In this document: positions 1 through 9,221 of the stretch, piece by piece
Position numbering within the stretch: position 1 is the first letter of the stretch
How the letters are laid out: each line of letters opens with the position of its first letter
From: Brachionus rotundiformis
Lineage: Eukaryota; Rotifera; Eurotatoria; Ploima; Brachionidae
Direction: 5' to 3'
Assembly: GCA_016802295.1 (NCBI GenBank)
Contig: JAESIW010000065.1
Span: 2,085,323 to 2,096,275, forward strand
Length of the DNA stretch: 10,953 bases
Program-made: the position numbers and the translations under genes
Notes under the pieces: model-generated
Seen by the model: only the letters and a program-made list of their open reading frames with translations
What the model was told of the DNA's origin: nothing
Databases searched by the model: none

Positions 1-909
1 TGTAATTGCATATTTTTAAGAGCGATGGTACAAAAATTAGATAAAATGAGGAAGAATTTTTAATATTCGGCTTAAATGTTCAAATAAAGTACTAAAAAAA
101 ATTTTCTTTACAAAAATTTAAACTTCAAAAGTGACGTAAATAAAGAGATTATAAAAATTGGTAAAATACTTTAATTTAATTATTTACTCAATCTTAAACT
201 TATATTTGCTATCGATTTTTAATTCTATCTAATTTTTTTATTTATTTTTTTTAAACGATAGAAATTACATCCTTTTAAAAATCGATTTATTTATTTGATA
301 TCGAATTTTTCAAATGTTAACCAAACAAAAATAAAAAAAATTGTTCCAAATCACTTCCTCGTTTATTTAAAATAAAATCGAAATTTTAAAATTAAAAATA
401 ACATTTTATTTGGTCCCATTTTGGTATTAAATTTAACTTTTCTTAACTTTATTGATTTATACAGAGGCAAATCTTGAAATTTTTCCTGAAAAACAAATAT
501 TCTAGATATTAAATGCAAAATTAAACCTTAATTAAAATTTATTCATAAAACGAGAATTGAAAATAGAATGAAGTACTTTTTTGAATTTAAATCGTTTTTA
601 TTTTTTAAATAAAAATACAATAAAATTTTAAATGCAAAATAAAATAATTAATTAATTTATACTGAAAGGATATTAAAAATAAAATTACATCATCTTTAAA
701 TAATAAATATTTTGAGAGTCATAGAACTTAAGAAAATTATAAGTATTATTAAAGAAAGAAAAAAATTTAATCAACTGAATTTTATTTTAATTTAAATATC
801 TTCATAATTGACTTCATAATTAAAACTTAGAGATTTTATTTTTGATTGAAATTAATTTTTATAAAAGTCTTTTAGTTATTTTTATCTACACTAAGCTTTG
901 AACTAAAAT
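1..909. other. AT-rich intergenic flank, no gene seen
   Basis: This stretch is almost entirely A/T runs with stop codons in all frames, and I find no exon with recognisable coding content. It lies downstream of the exportin-2 stop codon, so its right end holds that gene's 3' UTR. Small local structures are present: a 10-bp inverted repeat (ATCGATTTTT at 211-220 and its complement at 277-286, with about 56 bp between them) and a near-perfect 12-bp tandem duplication starting CTTCATAATT at 800-823. Neither points to a function in DNA this AT-rich. Confidence 0.6.
835..840 (-). promoter_or_regulatory. Probable poly(A) signal of exportin-2
   Basis: The minus strand reads AATAAA about 70 nt downstream of the exportin-2 stop codon. 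The position is plausible for a short 3' UTR. The hexamer is easily formed by chance in such AT-rich DNA, and a second copy lies at 781-786, so the choice is tentative. Confidence 0.4.
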
Positions 910-3900
910 TTATCGTAGCTGGACGTTTGCATCCTTGAGATACGTCTGTAAATGATTTTGACCAGAAGCACTAATTTGGGACAACAACTGAGGGATCTAA
1001 AATTAGAAAAATTTTAATCAAATTTTTCTTTTTTTTTCTTGGGACTATTACCATATTTGGAACAGAAGACGACACTTTTTCCAAGCTCTTAGCCAAGAAA
1101 ATCTTTGCATTCGGAATCTGGCCTTGAAACGGATCCGGCTCTCTTTTGGTGGCAGAAAATAGTTGGTTAAAGCTTGCTTGGTATCCGGGTGTGTCTTCGA
1201 TTTCTATGAAATGTTCATCTTCTGCAACAGTTGTGTCTTCAGGAAGCTCGAAAAGACCAACTAAACTTTCCAATAATGAAATCCAAATCTTCATATTCGC
1301 TTCGTTGGAGAGTAAAAGTTGGCATTCGGTCAGAATTTTTGTCACTCCAACAGCACAAATTTTCCTTTCCAAATTGCCACTGACTTTTTGTAAGTCAAGA
1401 ACAAACAAGTTTTGAATTACCATCAAAAACATTCTTTAGGTTAAAATTTTAAAACTTCCAAATCCAAAGCAATTAATAATAAATTACCCTGCTTGGAGAC
1501 TCTCCACAATACTCATAAACTCATTCACACCATATTTATATGTGTATAAAGAAAAGAATACAAGTAAATCTAAAATTCGTATTTAAAAAATGATATTTAT
1601 TTTTTTATATTAATAATATTTAATACTTTTTACTAATTTGGTTGTTTTAGAACCTGTCAATCGTTGAAATAATAAAATGAATACTTGTTTTAAGTACTCG
1701 GATAAATTTTGGCTTTAAAGAAATAATTAAAAATGCTTTTTATTTTTAATTTAAAAAAAAACCTTGGCATGTGTTCGACCAAGCTATTGAGTATATAGCA
1801 AGCATAGTGATCATTTGACTTGGACGCTATTAATCGTTGAAAGACGCCCAAGACGCCGGTCTAGAAAAATTTAATTTAATTTAATAAATTGTCTAAAAAA
1901 TTTAAATTATTATTTACTATTTTTTCTTTAACAATGGTGGTCGATGCTTTTTGAATGTATGCTTGTAGCAGCCTGGTCAATGCTGGAATATATCCTGGTC
2001 TTTCCCATAGAGCAGGCATTAGCAAAAAAGGAAACAAGTCAAAATAAACACTTGGTATGTTTTGATCATGGAGCTCGAGCAACAAAGATAATAGTTGAAA
2101 TTCATATGGAATAAATTCAGTGATATCTTGTTCCAGAACATAATTAAAAATAGGAAATAAATTGCTCTCAAATTTCTCTATTAGAGTTTTATTTTTTTGT
2201 CCAATATTTCTAATTAGTATTCCAAAGGACTCAAATAAATAATGATTAAAATTCGGTTTAGAGGGATTCTTGCTAATCGCATTCAATAAGCCGGCCAATT
2301 TGGTTATTAAATCGTCTAAATATGGTTCCACTGATTCCTGTAAAATGATGCACACTCTCATGAATGATTTTACCACATATTCGTTTTCGCCAGTCACTGG
2401 CTGAAGTAAATTCATAATGTTGGACAATAAATGGGGCATAAATGGCTGTAAATCGCCTGCTGTAAATAAATTTTCTTTGGTATTGGTTGGATTTTTTAGG
2501 GTCAAAATTCTCTCAAGTGCGTGGCACGCATAAGTGTGCACTACTGGAATATTACTGGTCATGTATCTCACCAAATGTGGTATAGAATTAACTAGACATT
2601 CTTTGGGCAATTGTTGTCTAAATGTAGAAATGTATCGCATATCATCGGCTTTGATGACTGGAAAATTGTTCACATCTTGGTCAGACAAGTCCGGAAGAAT
2701 AGTCGACTCGTAGAATTGAATAACATCAATTAGCTCACTTGTTTTAGTTGCTCCGTATTTTTTAGTTTGTCCTTTGGAAGCAAGTGTAGTGACCAAGAAT
2801 AGAACAACATCTTTTTGTCTCCAATTTTTTTGCGGGTTTGAGGAAAACTCCTGCAATAGGGCGTTTATATAAGCGCTGAAAATAGCCACTATTTGCTTTT
2901 CAAATTGAGAGCACAGAGCCTGTACCAAATCGGACGCAGCTCTTCGTCTTGTGTCCACATCCGAGCGCTCGATATCTTTTCTAATATACTCTTCTGGGTT
3001 GTCTTCAAATGTTTCTATGTCCACATCTCTCAAGAATAGATTAGGAATGATAATTTTTTCACAAATGCTCTTCAGGGATTCTTCATTTTCGAACAGGCCT
3101 CTGTACTGAGGTCTTTGAGCCACCACGCTAATAAATTGAATTGCATTGCTAACTAGTAAATCGTACTTAGTCTCTAAGCTAGTACTGGTCAACAAATTCC
3201 AAACAGCAGTGACAAATTTGGGCAAGTAATCGGCAAAGTCTTCACCATAATTTTGGGCAAATAGAGACACATTGTCGCATATTTGGGACTTGACTTGTTC
3301 AATTAGACCAGCTTCCTCGCTTTGTGACTTGAGCAAATTGTTTTCATATTGAAGTAGATTCAAAAAATGAGTCATCCAAGTTTCCATGTTGTTTTCGAAC
3401 TCTTCTGGAAAATCCTGAGCATTCAAGCTGCGAAATATTTTAGTTACCAACAAAACCGAGCTAAATATAATCTTTATAGCATTGGCATCGTTTGAATGCT
3501 GCTCAACTAGCGTCATCAGGGTCTTGAATAGTTCAGTAAGTGGTATGGCAAAGACACCAAGGACATATTTAATCTCGGTCCATAACTCATTTGATTTAAA
3601 CTCATGTCGATAGCGTTTAAATATTGAATGGGCTGTTCTGAGTATTCCATTAGTTACATTAAAGTCTCCTGTTTTGAGCCTTTCAACCAAAGCGGGCAAA
3701 AGATCTGGCCATTTTTCTGGAAAGTCTTCACGGCTAATAATGCTGATTGCATCGCTTAGCTGAAGCTGGATTTGTTCAGGACTTGTGAGCATCATATCTG
3801 TTATTGAAGCTTTGATTGACTGGCGATCTGTAGCCGTAATCTTGTCCTGACAGTCTTCATTCACTTTCCAGTTTCGTTTGATATAATTTTTGAATGTAAT

Positions 3901-4139
3901 TGAAGCACTTATCCTCAAATGCATTGCCAAATCTTGTTTATTGCACAATACCAGAAGAACAGGACCAAAATTTTCGTTTGTTTCCATTTGTTCCAAATAT
4001 TTTTCGGCTAAATTAATTTACTTGTAGATATGGGCTTTCAAATTGATTTTTTAATTTTACCTGGTCTTCTGACATTTGGATCTGGACTGAGGGTTTTTTC
4101 CAAATAGAGTGAAAGTTCGTCTAAAATTTGGGTGCTCAT
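910..4139 (-). CDS. CSE1L: Exportin-2 (CSE1L/CAS), complete, seven exons
   Basis: Exportin-2 is a HEAT-repeat karyopherin that binds RanGTP and importin-alpha in the nucleus and returns importin-alpha to the cytoplasm. Exons on the minus strand: 4139-4061, 4007-1918, 1860-1763, 1712-1627, 1569-1488, 1433-1052 and 996-910. The six introns are 53, 57, 50, 57, 54 and 55 bp, all GT..AG, and their phases join without a break. The product is 967 aa, against about 971 in human. Exon 1 supplies the N-terminus, ending SPDPNVRRP before the split Ala27. The importin-beta N-terminal domain carries SITFKNYIKRNW (about 62-73). Next come SDAISIISREDFPEKWPDLL (about 111-130) and FKRYRHEFKSNELW, and later VHTYACHALERIL. 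C-terminal exons hold LGVFQRLIAS, FILLFQRLTGSKTTK, KVSGNLERKICAVG and IEDTPGYQASF. The start ATG is the only Met in exon 1 that gives the family N-terminus. The intron 3 donor (AAG/GTTTTT) is weak. The gene is head-to-head with NOL6. Family identity is very secure; the exact splice sites rest on alignment to remembered homologues. Confidence 0.96.
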
Positions 4140-4184
4140 TTTTAAATTTACAATTAGCTTTTAGCTTAGGAGATGATTTGTAAA

Positions 4185-4198
4185 ATATATATATATAT
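4185..4198 (-). promoter_or_regulatory. TATA-like alternating tract upstream of CSE1L
   Basis: An uninterrupted (TA)7-type run followed by a poly-T run lies just upstream of the exportin-2 start codon on the minus strand. It could act as a TATA element or as an easily melted or nucleosome-poor site. Its close spacing to the ATG would imply a 5' UTR of only some tens of bases. It may equally be a simple repeat. Confidence 0.25.
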
Positions 4199-4312
4199 TT
4201 TTTTTAAATGAAGCAAATCTAAACAAATTATATGTTTGATTAAGTAATTAGCATAAATTGATCAATATCACATCACTGGATGCTTTGTTAATTCCATTAA
4301 CTTTGAGATTTT

Positions 4313-4353
4313 AGTCTCGATGTTTAAATAATAATTATTTTAATCTCGAGACT
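4313..4353. repeat. Inverted repeat with 8-bp perfect arms in the divergent promoter
   Basis: AGTCTCGA at 4313-4320 is the exact reverse complement of TCGAGACT at 4346-4353. Imperfect pairing continues inward around an AT-only centre near 4333. The arms are less AT-rich than their surroundings, and the right arm contains the palindrome CTCGAG. The arrangement could be a cruciform, a dyad binding site or a coincidence. It lies about 174 bp from the exportin-2 ATG and 289 bp from the NOL6 ATG. Confidence 0.45.
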
Positions 4354-4580
4354 TAAATTTAAAATTTTTTTTCTTGGAAAAAATTTCATATTTCATTCCA
4401 GTTTAGCTTTATGAATAAACTGTTTAGAAATTCTAGAAAATGCTAAACCAATTTGACCTAAATTAGACATTAGTTAAAATAATTTTGATTCAAAAGAAAT
4501 TTTTAAATTTAAAAGACTTTAAAATTGACTAGAGATTTGTTTATCTTAAAAATAAATTATCATAACATTTATTTAAATCC

Positions 4581-4588
4581 TATAAATA
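4581..4588 (+). promoter_or_regulatory. Candidate TATA box of NOL6
   Basis: TATAAATA sits 53-60 bp upstream of the NOL6 ATG. With transcription starting about 30 bp downstream, the 5' UTR would be about 30 nt. The spacing is plausible, but the background is so AT-rich that the match alone is weak evidence. Confidence 0.3.
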
Positions 4589-4609
4589 TTTATCTTAGAC
4601 AAAACGCAC

Positions 4610-4621
4610 ATGTATTTTTAA
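4610..4621 (+). other. Possible three-codon uORF before NOL6
   Basis: ATG TAT TTT TAA starts 32 bp upstream of the NOL6 start codon, in a different frame. It would matter only if the transcript begins upstream of 4610, which is uncertain. It is noted because it is the only ATG between the TATA-like sequence and the NOL6 start. Confidence 0.2.
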
Positions 4622-4641
4622 AAATTAAAAATAAAGACAAA

Positions 4642-7600
4642 ATGATTTTTGAAGATCAGCAAATTACTGAAGATCTAGATGGAAACGAAAATGCTTCCAA
4701 AAGATTCAAACATGATCCAGAGCTTTATGAAGCTCCAAGTGCCGAAGAAATGTACACATTAAAAAATACTGAAAATCTCTATCATTCGAACTTGCTTCGA
4801 CTTCAGGTATTTAAATTAAAAATAAAAATTAATTAATTCATTATTTGCTTTTATAAAGTTGGATGAACTTCTTAGCGAAATAAATTTATCAGATGATAAA
4901 TCAAGAGTTTTCAATGCTTTGATCAACGATCTGATTAAAAGTTTAAAAAGTATGAAAACTGTTAAAGACATAAAGGTGAGTAATTGTAATATTTATTTAA
5001 ATTGAAAAATGTTTTATAATATTAATTGCTTTTAAAATTTGTTTTAAACATTTATTTTTAAAGAAAATCAAAACCTATTTAAATGTTTGGCCTTAACTAT
5101 TTTATATAATATTATTTAATTTTATGTGATAAATTGAGCTAAGTTAATGTCTAAATTTAATTTTTTTAAAATGATTAAAATTTGATTAATTCAATGATTA
5201 ATTTTTGATAATTGCAAATAAGTTTTGTCATTTATATATTTCAAAATAATAACAGTATTATGATTTTTTATTTTAATCAAAAAAAAAACAGACTTTCAAT
5301 ATAATTTTTATGTTTTAAATTTTTTATAATTGATAATTTATTTATGCTGAATTAAAAAAAAATCTATTACTCGAATAATTTTTCACGTTTTATAAGATAA
5401 TTGTTCTTATTTGTATTTTTAAATTTTATCATCATTTAATTTCTTTTAAACAGTGTTGAATAATGATGATTAATAAATATTTATTTTTTTGATTTAATTG
5501 TTTAAAGAAAATAATTTTTATTTCTTAGTATACCGATTACAAATTGTTTGAATCGAAAAATCTAACACTACCATTAACTGATTTGGCAAAAAAAGTAATC
5601 AAAGAAGGTTCATATACATTCAGCGCTCCAAGCGATGTTTACCAAATCGGAAGTTTTGCTTCCAATACTCAAATTAAAATAAACGAACAATTTTCTGCCG
5701 ATTTATGTATTGAAATAGGGGAATCATTTTTTAACGAGAGAGACTATTTAAATTATAGATATTTCATTAAGCGTAGCCTTTATATTGGTCATACTTACCT
5801 TCATTTGATGAATTCAAAACGTTACTCAAAGTTAAAATACCAATTTCAATCGGATTTTTCAGCAGTTTTTAAGCCTCTACTGTGCATGTTATTTGAAGAT
5901 GTTGGCCTTGAGGTCAGACTTCATTTTATTCCATCCAACTCTGCTTTTAAACTTTCAAGATTTAATGCTGGCCAATGCAATGTCCGAAGAGACTTTTACA
6001 CCAGAAATATAAATCCTAGCATCAAAATTGAAGACGATGGTGAAAGAAATTCAGAGGAAATTTTTGATCCAACTCCAAACTACAACTTTGAGGTCTTGTC
6101 CGATCTCACAGCCGGTAGAAATAACCAAGTTATTAGGGAAAAAATGGCGAATTCCAAAAGTCTTATAGCAGCGATCAAATTGGTCAAACTCTGGCTCTTA
6201 AAACGAGAGCTCAATAAAGGATCCGGTTGTTTTGATAATTTTTCCTTAAATATGTTCATTGTCTATTTACTCTGTAATCGTCAAATAAACGCTCTAATGA
6301 GTCCTTATCAAATATTTCGTCTTGTTTTAATCAATTTAAGTGAGGCTAACTGGGACAAAAAAGGAATCAGCTTAAGAGATTTTATAAAAAATGAGTCCGA
6401 GAGTTCAAATGAAACTAAAAATTTGCTAACTGTGGAACATTTTCACCACCATTATCCGATCGTGTTCTTGGACTCCACTGGGTTTATGAATATCACTTCA
6501 AAAATGAGCAAACAAACATTTCAAAAGCTCAAATTTGATGCCAAAGCTTCTCTTTCATTACTAAACGATGAAAGTGTTGACAACTTTGATAAAATTTTTA
6601 TCCAAATGCACCAATTTTCTCTTGAATGTGATGCATTGATTAATATTAGTCCAAATTCAAATCAGTTTTTTTATTTTGATGTAATTAAAAAGACCAATAA
6701 TACAAATAGATTAGTTAAATTAATAGAAAATTATAATAATAGCTATTATGTTGGTCTTGAAGCAATATTGGATGTTATAACCAAAGCCCTTGTGAATAGA
6801 ACTAATTTAATTTTTGTAAAATTAATAGAAGATTTAAAAGTTAGTTTTTTTTTACTAATTTAAGTTTTTAATTAAAAATTTTCAATTAAAAGTGGGATTT
6901 AAATTCAAAACCTTCCGAAGATTTACCATCGATCACTATTGGTTTGCTGTTTAATGATACATTTGATAATGTCTTGATAAAAGGACCATCTAGCACTAGT
7001 CCTGAAGCTGTTGAATTCCGAAAATTTTGGGGATCTAAATCGGAGCTAAGGCGCTTCCAAGACACAACGATATGCGAGGCTGTCTATTTTGAAGCTAAAG
7101 ATTTAGCCTCAAAGCGCTTGGTATACTCTGAAATAGTCAAGCATGTATTGGATTATCATTTATCAATCAATGTAGACAATTTGAAATTTTGTGATCGTCA
7201 ATTGAATTCTTTGCTTAGTCTTCCAAGTGGTATTATAGACAATTATGGTACTGGTGAAGAAAAATTGGGAGATGTGATAAATGCATTTGAGGAGTTTTCT
7301 AGAATCATGAAAAACTTAAATGATCTTCCTTTACTGATAAATGATATTAATGGCATAACATCAGCATTTCGCTTAACCGACACATTTGCTCCATTACCTG
7401 CATGTTTTAATTATGATAACAAAAGTGAAAAAAATATGAGGTACAAAATAGATCATAAGTATGTGCCTAAATATCCACTAGGGCCAGTTGTAGTTCCTTA
7501 TGTCAAACCTTTGGAAATTTTGATTAAACTTGAATCAAGTGGAAAATGGCCCGATGATGTCGAATGTATTAAAAGACTTAAAACTGCTTTTTATCTAAAA

Positions 7601-8871
7601 ATAGTTCAGGTTTTGAGGGAACAGCATGGACTTGTAGCCTACACTCATGTCGAATATTTGGACGTACTTTACAAAGGCTTTGTATTTAGACTTTTTGTTT
7701 ACACCATGAATGAGCTTTTATCTATGAAAACAAGCATAAACGAGATAGGAGTTAAAGTAACTAATGACACCGAAGAGTCTTTGGCATATGAAAAGATACT
7801 TTTGCACAGTGGTCAATTTACCAGTGTTATTCATGGATTACAACAAAGATTTAATTGCTTTAGTGGAGTTTGTCGTTTGGCAAAAAGATGGTTATCTTCT
7901 CATTTTTTGCTTGAATACTTTGAAGAAGAAGCTATTGATTTGATTTGCGCTTCTATTTTTGTCAATTCATATGAACCACCTCGGTAATAGTTATTTTTTC
8001 ATTCTTTTAATTAATCAACAATTAAATAAAATTATTTTTAAGATCATTAATTAATGGTTTTATTCAATTTTTAAATTTGATGGCCAATTTTGACTGGAAA
8101 AATCAAATTTTACTCGTAAATTTCAACAATGAGTTAAAAAGTAAGAAAAAATATTAAATTTAAATATCAAAAAATATTTAAATTGGGAAAAAATTTCTAG
8201 AACAACAAATATTGGACATTCAGGTGAAATTTCAGGAAAATAGATCTCAATTGCAGCCAGTGTTTATTGTAACTCCTTATGATAGCCGTGATAAAGGTTC
8301 AATATGGACAATTCAAAAACCAAATATCCAACAACTGTGTAGAACAGTCATTGTCGCTAAACAATCATTAAACAAAACTAAAAATTGTGTAATTAATTTT
8401 GAAACAATTGATTCATTTAAAAACATATTCCGATCAAATGTGGATTTTTATGATGTAATCATAAACTTAAATCCGGGTTTCTGTGTCAAAGCTTTCCAGA
8501 AAGTGGATATATGCAAAGGAACATTTTTGCCTCGGTATCGAGCTTATGATTCAAATGATAATGATAAGACTTTGCCAGTTGTTGGATTTGATCCGGTAGA
8601 GTTCTATGTCAAGGAATTACGTGAGGCCTTTGATGAGATTGCTTTGTTTTTTTATGATATATATGGTTCAACTAAAGTTTTTGTTTTATGGAAACCTGAT
8701 GCTTTAAGACCAAAAGAGCTCAAGATAAACAATGCAAAATATCGCTTGATCGATATGAACACTAATAAATTGGTACTAAATTTGGAAGCAATTTTGCAAG
8801 ATTTTAAAATTATCGGAAATGAACTCGTCGAATCTATTATTGTCAAAAATGAAAGTTCAATTTTTAAATAA
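4642..8871 (+). CDS. NOL6: Nucleolar protein 6 (NOL6/Nrap, Utp22 orthologue), complete, six exons
   Basis: NOL6 is a nucleolar component of the small-subunit processome; yeast Utp22 works in early 18S pre-rRNA processing. Exons: 4642-4806, 4859-4975, 5529-6839, 6893-7983, 8043-8140 and 8201-8871. Introns are 52, 553, 53, 59 and 60 bp, all GT..AG with compatible phases. The product is 1150 aa (human about 1146). Matching landmarks are LYHSNLLRLQ at the end of exon 1, GSF at about 135-137 followed by SADLCIEI (about 150-157), FWGSKSELRRFQD (576-588), FDWKNQ (911-916), VFIVTPYD (948-955) and LPVVGFDPVEFYVKELREAF (1052-1071). The Nrap fold contains two nucleotidyltransferase-like halves. In the first, the catalytic Dh[DE]h motif reads DLCI, so the second acidic residue is missing. 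The human protein also lacks it, which fits an inactive structural domain. The ATG at 4642 is the first in frame and fits the family N-terminus. Identification is very secure; the boundary of the large intron 2 relies on frame continuity and the TTCTTAG acceptor. Confidence 0.95.
4976..5528 (+). other. NOL6 intron 2, 553 bp, unusually long
   Basis: The intron runs from a strong donor (AAAG/GTGAGT) to the acceptor TTCTTAG. All other introns in the window are 50-60 bp. Its content is overwhelmingly A/T, without an open frame or a recognised RNA gene. A 9-bp inverted repeat, ATCATCATT at 5430-5438 and AATGATGAT at 5462-5470, lies near the 3' end. An ATGATGA that resembles a snoRNA C box (5463-5469) has no D box (CTGA) after it before the acceptor. 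Confidence 0.8.
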
Positions 8872-8872
8872 A
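8867..8872 (+). promoter_or_regulatory. AATAAA overlapping the NOL6 stop codon
   Basis: The hexamer AATAAA contains the NOL6 stop codon TAA (8869-8871). If used, it gives a 3' UTR of only about 20 nt. Another AATAAA on the same strand is not seen until 9396-9401. Usage cannot be judged from sequence alone. Confidence 0.35.
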
Positions 8873-8908
8873 ATATTAAAAACTAAAGAAATTTTGATTT
8901 TATATATA

Positions 8909-8954
8909 CAGTGATGTTCCGGATTTAGTAATTTACGATATTTTACGTAAATTA
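8909..8954 (+). repeat. Possible Tc1-like terminus with adjacent hairpin
   Basis: After alternating TA sequence comes TA-CAGTGATGTTCCGG, which resembles the outer end of a Tc1/mariner inverted terminal repeat next to its TA target site. It is followed by a 9-bp perfect inverted repeat (TAATTTACG at 8929-8937 and its complement at 8946-8954, loop 8). No matching opposite terminus exists in the window, so this is at best a solitary end or a very short relic. It could also simply be a NOL6 3'-flank hairpin. Confidence 0.2.
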
Positions 8955-8982
8955 TTGTTAAAAACAAACTCGATAAACATTT

Positions 8983-9157
8983 AAAATTGAAATAATTAAT
9001 TTTCCTATTAACATAATTAAACAACTATAAGGACTTATGTTAAAAATCAGACAGCTACCATAGCGAGGCGACTTATTGTCTTGCTCCGCAGTTAATCTGC
9101 TGTAGCTCATTATTATTATTATTGTAAAAAAAAAATATACAAAAAATTGAAATAATT
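8983..9157 (+). mobile_element. SINE-like candidate: structured island between 15-bp direct repeats
   Basis: Identical 15-mers AAAATTGAAATAATT occur at 8983-8997 and 9143-9157. The left copy is preceded by TT, giving TT/AAAA, the preferred nick site of many LINE endonucleases. The 145 bp between them contain a 9-bp perfect hairpin (9008-9016 with 9035-9043). Then comes a compact three-way junction: 9053-9058 pairs with 9102-9107, 9062-9067 with 9080-9085 (one G-U), and 9088-9091 with 9097-9100. The right end has an (ATT)5 run and then an A-rich tail. This is the pattern of a short RNA copied into DNA with a target-site duplication. The junction region is clearly less AT-rich than its surroundings. 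I do not recognise the RNA: it is not a tRNA, there is no convincing pol III B box, and there is no hammerhead core. Retroposition is an inference. Confidence 0.35.
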
Positions 9158-9221
9158 TTTTCACTTTTTTAATATTCTTTATTTTTCAACATTTTTTAAA
9201 AAATATATCTAGAAAAAATTT

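Larger units (their letters stand above)
4140..4641. promoter_or_regulatory. Shared divergent promoter region of CSE1L and NOL6
   Basis: This 502-bp gap separates the start codons of two divergently transcribed housekeeping genes, so both promoters must lie here or overlap the first exons. On the exportin-2 side is an alternating TA run at 4185-4198, about 46-59 bp upstream of that ATG. On the NOL6 side, TATAAATA lies at 4581-4588, about 60 bp upstream of its ATG. Between them is a CTCGAG-containing inverted repeat (4313-4353). No CpG-rich stretch is present. Core element assignments are guesses because A/T runs are everywhere. Confidence 0.6.

Noticed and set aside
1..909. Additional exons or a gene at the left edge
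   Set aside because: There are frequent stops in all frames and no stretch with recognisable protein similarity or paired splice sites.
1146..1415. Plus-strand open frame of 89 codons
   Set aside because: It is antisense to exportin-2 exon 6, whose protein sequence matches the family throughout. The plus-strand peptide has no recognisable motif.
4525..4641. Upstream extension of the NOL6 reading frame
   Set aside because: The frame is open but has no ATG before 4642. The extension is A/T-derived (many Ile, Asn and Lys), contains the TATA-like sequence and does not resemble the family.
5345..5470. C/D-box snoRNA in NOL6 intron 2
   Set aside because: ATGATGA occurs at 5463-5469, but the only CTGA (about 5346) lies before it. 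The order is wrong and there is no D box before the acceptor.
8652..8846. Minus-strand 64-codon frame
   Set aside because: It is antisense to the last NOL6 exon, which is strongly conserved (LPVVGFDP, ALFFYD).
8909..8924. Partner inverted repeat for the Tc1-like end at 4269-4280
   Set aside because: ATCACATCACTGG shares only a few bases with the reverse complement of the candidate terminus, and both genes would have to lie between the ends.
9008..9107. Hammerhead ribozyme
   Set aside because: A three-way junction is present, but neither strand contains the CTGATGA and GAAA core sequences.
9045..9125. tRNA gene in the GC-richer island
   Set aside because: TGTAGCTCA resembles an A box, but there is no cloverleaf, no 7-nt anticodon loop and no B box (GGTTCGA-type) downstream.
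8958..9164. Minus-strand 68-codon frame with hydrophobic segments
   Set aside because: It spans the direct-repeat-flanked structured island and A/T runs. The hydrophobic look comes from T-rich codons and there is no family resemblance.
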